Shown here in pieces: positions 60,277-64,000 of a DNA stretch of 64,000 nt. The notes under the pieces are model-generated. The model worked only from the letters and a program-made list of their open reading frames with translations. It did no database searches and had not been told where the DNA came from. The position numbers and the translations under genes were made by a program. Positions within the stretch are counted from its first letter, which is position 1. The number at the start of each line of letters is the position of its first letter. Source of the DNA: Paraphaeosphaeria minitans (taxonomy: Eukaryota; Ascomycota; Dothideomycetes; Pleosporales; Didymosphaeriaceae); assembly GCA_015832175.1 (NCBI GenBank), contig WJXW01000002.1:2604001-2668000 (forward strand). Reading direction: 5' to 3'.

Positions 60277-63200
60277 CTATAATAATATTATAATCTACTT
60301 ATTATAGAACCTCCCCCTCTAGCTACAGTCCTCTGCAGTATACTATAGCTTTAATAAAAACCTCACCCTATAAGAAAGGAAAAGAGTGTCTATAGGGGTG
60401 CGTATTATATACGCTATAATAGCACGTTATAGGTAAATAGCGCGCGTTACAAACATATCTTATATATTATTTATTATAAGGCTCCTGCGCCTTCTGTTTA
60501 CTGTAGCCTTTTGTAATATAGGGCAGTAGGGCTATATAGTGTTAATATTATTTTAATCTTTATATACTCTGTACCTATACAACACACTAATAACTTATTT
60601 TTAGCGTAGGTATAGCACTTAACCTTTAACTTAATTATCTAAGATACTATACTACCTAGTACCTAAATATTTTAAAAAGTCTAATCTCTATAATACTACC
60701 ACTTTTACGTTTAGCAAAGATACTAAGCGTATAGACTATAACACAGTGCTTATAACTTATATACACTATATATAGAACTTAGTAAAGCTCTTTAAAAACT
60801 ATACTAAAAATAATAATAAGCGCTGTAACTATTACGTTAAAGGCAATTATAGAGGGTGCGACTTAGTATATTTAGAGTTACGTGTTATATATACACTTTA
60901 GCTAATACTTATAGGTGCTAAAGGCGATAAATAGGCGCCTTAATCGCCTATACACCCTTTATAACTACTACTATATTATAGTTATAAAGACCCTAGATAG
61001 GTAGCGTAAGACAAATAAGTGTGTAAAGGTAGTAGGCCTAAAGCTAGCTTATTACTAGAAGTAATTTAACTTAGAGCTAGCTAACTACTAGCGTGTTATA
61101 GCTTATATTAGTACACCTATAGGTATAGTAACCTAGGTGCCTACTACTAGCCCTTAGTATCTAGACTTAATCTTAGTAGAGTAGCGTTAGATTACTAATA
61201 CTTTTAAGGTAGTTATTCCCCTTATATAGTAGATAGTAAGTTCGCACTTTTCCTACACTTAAAACGTATACTAATAACTTATTCTAGGTTAATCTAGTGT
61301 CTACTCCTTACCGCAATAAGGGCAACTTAGATAATAGTAATAAAGAGAGTAGAGAGAAGGTTACTACTAGAAATATAGTAGGTAAGAATAGTAAGGATAG
61401 TAAGGATAATAAAAATAATAAATAGTAGGGGCGTAGGTAGTATGTAGTTTAGTTAGATCGCTTTTTAGAAACTAGCCTATAGGCCTTAAGTAAATACCCT
61501 TAATAAGCTATAAGTGCTCCCTAAGCTATAGTGCTTTATAATAATATATATTATATTTATATTTTATATACTTTTATTATATTCTTTACCTCTTTTTTAT
61601 ATACGCAGCTCTTTTCCCTTTAAAAGTTTAGACTAGATTATCTATATCTTTAAAGTCTAACTTTAGAATCTAGGTATCCTAAGTCTTATTATAGTCTTTC
61701 TAGTAAAGTAGGTATTACTTTTGCCTCTTTTTTATTTACTTAGCTAGGATTTCTTCTACTTCCTAGGCTTCTCCTCCTTTAGGTGTAACCTCTAGTAGCT
61801 AGGTGTTAATATCTTCTACTTCTAGCCTTAGTTTCTATTATTTAAGAAGGGAAATATAAAACACGTTATAAATATAATATTATAGTAAGAGGAGTAGGTA
61901 GTATGCCTATATTCTAACTACGTTCTACACTTAGAAGGGCCTAATAAATTTTCCTAATAGCTTTTTGCTTAGTTATTAAAGTATATATATATTCTTTGTG
62001 CTAAGTAGGACTAAGTCGCCTCTTTAGAATAACTCTTACTTATACTTCTTATTATAGTACTAGCTTTAATACTCTTATACTAAGTATAGGTACTCTATAA
62101 GCAATGCGCATACGCTATATATATATTTTACTATCTTAACTATATCTAGTAGCTCCCCCTTTAGCCTACTGTCTATAGAAGGCGTAGTAAGGATAGGGTG
62201 CTTACTATATACTATATAGAAAGGCGTTATTTTTGTTAAATTGTAGATAGAGTTATTGTATATAAATTAAGCTATTAGGAGTAGTTTAACTAAGTTTGTT
62301 TATAAAGGTGTAATAAACATGTAAAGGTATTATTTAAGCGTCTAATTCTAGCGCTCTGTTTACCTATCTATTTAGGGGTAGAAAGTAGTGCTAAGCCTAC
62401 GCTTTACCTATAGTTAGTAGTATATTTCTGCCTAAAAAGTAGAGGTGAAGGTAGAGCCCCTATTAGATATAATACCTTTCTAAATACTAAACTTTAAGAT
62501 AACCTCTTAGAAGTAGGCTTCTATAAATTCTTTTATATCTTATATTTTCTGTGCAGGGATATAGATAGCTATTTTAGAGAAGTAGTATATAATTATAAAG
62601 ATTATATTAAAAGCGCAGCTGCCTTAATCCTTTACTAGTAGGAATCTAGTTATAAAGTCTAGTAAGACTTCCTTAAAGATATCCTTTAGCGTTAGAAGAG
62701 GTAATAGCTAGCTATACTTACTATGCCTTAGAGCTTTACTCCTTTAGCAAATAGTATAAGTCCTTACATACTTCTAAATATTTTAACCTATAAGAGGCTA
62801 ATAGTAGGTCCTCTTAATAGCCTTAAGCGTTCTACGTGCGCTAAAGTAGCCTATTATATACGTATTATAGTGCTAGAACAAAATTTCTTACCTAATTACT
62901 AGTTTATCTAGGATATATAATCTACTATTATACCTTAGAACTTTTATTTTATTAAGGCGCTATACTTACGCCTTACTACTACTTTAAGTACTTCTTTTAT
63001 ACCTTAAGCTAGTAATACGCTTAATAGTAAAAGTGTCCCTTTACTAAATCTACTAAACTTTAGTAATAAGGTTAGACTCTTTTATTATAGGTTTACTACT
63101 AACTAATACTCTAGCTAGCGAGCGTAGTACGTATAGCGTATACACTATAGCACTAGTAGTAGGGACCCTTATAGCTCTATAAATATTAGTAATATGCGTC

Positions 63201-64000
63201 TTACATGCGCCTAATAAGCTTAGCTTATTTATAGATCTACTTACTCTACTATACTTAGTCCTCTACAGTATTTTGTTCTATAGAGTAGGTAATAAATAGG
63301 TTAGTAACAGGTTCTCTTATACGTAATCTACCCTTCTTAGTAGTTTATCTACTAGGTTTGTTTTCCCTAGGCGGTGTTCCACTTTAAAATTAAAAGCTAC
63401 TAGGTATATTACTTATTATGCTTATTATAGGTTTAGCTTCTATACAGCGCGCATACTACGTAAGTTATTATAATTACTTAGCACTTAAATTATGTGCTAA
63501 GTGCTATCTAAATAATGTCTCTATTACTTAAAGTAGTAGATAATAGTAAGAAGCTTAAAGTTATATACTTTATAATTTAGCTCTGCTGCTTAAAGTTTTC
63601 TTAATATAAAAGTAATTAGATACTACTTCTAGTCCTTAAATAGCTATAAAAGGATACTATATATTATAAAAGTAGATTAGTTAGTCTCTAATTAGATTAG
63701 TAGCGTAGGGTTAAAGTGGCGTAAGATAGGCGCGCTTAAGAAGCGTATTTTAAGTATTTTAAAAGTATTATTAGCTTCTACTAACTATTAGAACACTTAG
63801 TTCTTCTTAAGTAGGTCTAAAAGAGGAGTAGTTTCTTACATATATACCTTAATAAATCGCCTATAAAAGTTTATAAAGTCTAGAAATAACTAGAGCTCTT
63901 AGATGCTAGTTAGCTATAGCTATTCTATAATAGTTGCTGTGTGTATAGGATTAGCGCAGATTCCTTATATAGTTATAATAAAACTAAGGAAGTGAACTTT
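60091..64000 (-). mobile_element. Gypsy-B retrotransposon copy, minus strand, runs off the window
   Basis: The 3' LTR is 60,091-60,276 (186 bp, TGTAAGGTC to ATAACA) and the inner part is the reverse complement of Gypsy-B down to about its base 15,690. The window therefore shows the integrase-bearing 3' part but not the reverse transcriptase box. The site where Copia-2 sits in the other copy is empty here (near 60,395-60,435). The left flank is CTAGG. Frames are destroyed by RIP-like changes. Confidence 0.88.

Overview
The window looks like nuclear DNA of a filamentous ascomycete (Pezizomycotina; a dothideomycete is my guess). The genes carry 45-75 bp GT-AG introns and encode typical fungal families. 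It has two kinds of sequence: very AT-rich blocks at about 1-34,370 and 59,760-64,000, and a GC-balanced gene island at about 34,380-59,500. The AT-rich blocks read as repeat DNA mutated by repeat-induced point mutation (RIP). TpA is very common, CpA/TpG scarce, the retrotransposon frames are full of TAA/TAG codons, and long terminal repeat (LTR) copies differ by transitions.

Left block: nested LTR retrotransposons. A 6.66-kb chromodomain Ty3/Gypsy element (Gypsy-A, 26,839-33,497, 431-bp LTRs, TSD TATTC) sits inside the 3' LTR of a second Gypsy element (Gypsy-B, 13,110-33,581, 186-bp LTRs). Gypsy-B's 3' internal region also holds a 7.3-kb Copia element (Copia-2, 19,272-26,589, minus strand, 195-bp LTRs, TSD TATTA). 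A plus-strand Copia-1 (4,278-11,594, TSD AGATC) lies in older unclassified repeat DNA. A reversed, window-truncated Gypsy-A copy (1-2,340) lies against a Gypsy-B fragment. The right block starts with the LTR of another, poorly RIPped element and then a minus-strand Gypsy-B copy that runs off the window.

Gene island, left to right: a ZIP zinc transporter of the YKE4/KE4 type (-), NOP16 (+), an internally deleted prolyl-aminopeptidase-like pseudogene (+), a cytochrome P450 pseudogene (+), a 109-aa hypothetical (+), a mitochondrial carrier (+), a kinase-like gene with an unresolved frame change (-), a PQ-loop transporter (+), a possible 70-aa protein (-), a Zn2Cys6 transcription factor (-) divergent from an RTA1-like membrane protein (+), a LAG1/LAC1 ceramide synthase (-), a decayed unknown gene with seven CAR-to-TAR type stops (-), a VPS38/UVRAG-like protein (-) and mL67/MHR1 (+).

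Most intact genes are housekeeping (zinc homeostasis, ribosome biogenesis, sphingolipid synthesis, endosome/autophagy trafficking, mitochondrial translation). They do not form one pathway. The Zn2Cys6-RTA1 pair is the best candidate for a local regulatory unit, and the three pseudogenes show active gene loss between the repeat blocks. I saw no rRNA, tRNA or CRISPR, and nothing I would call a new biological system with confidence.
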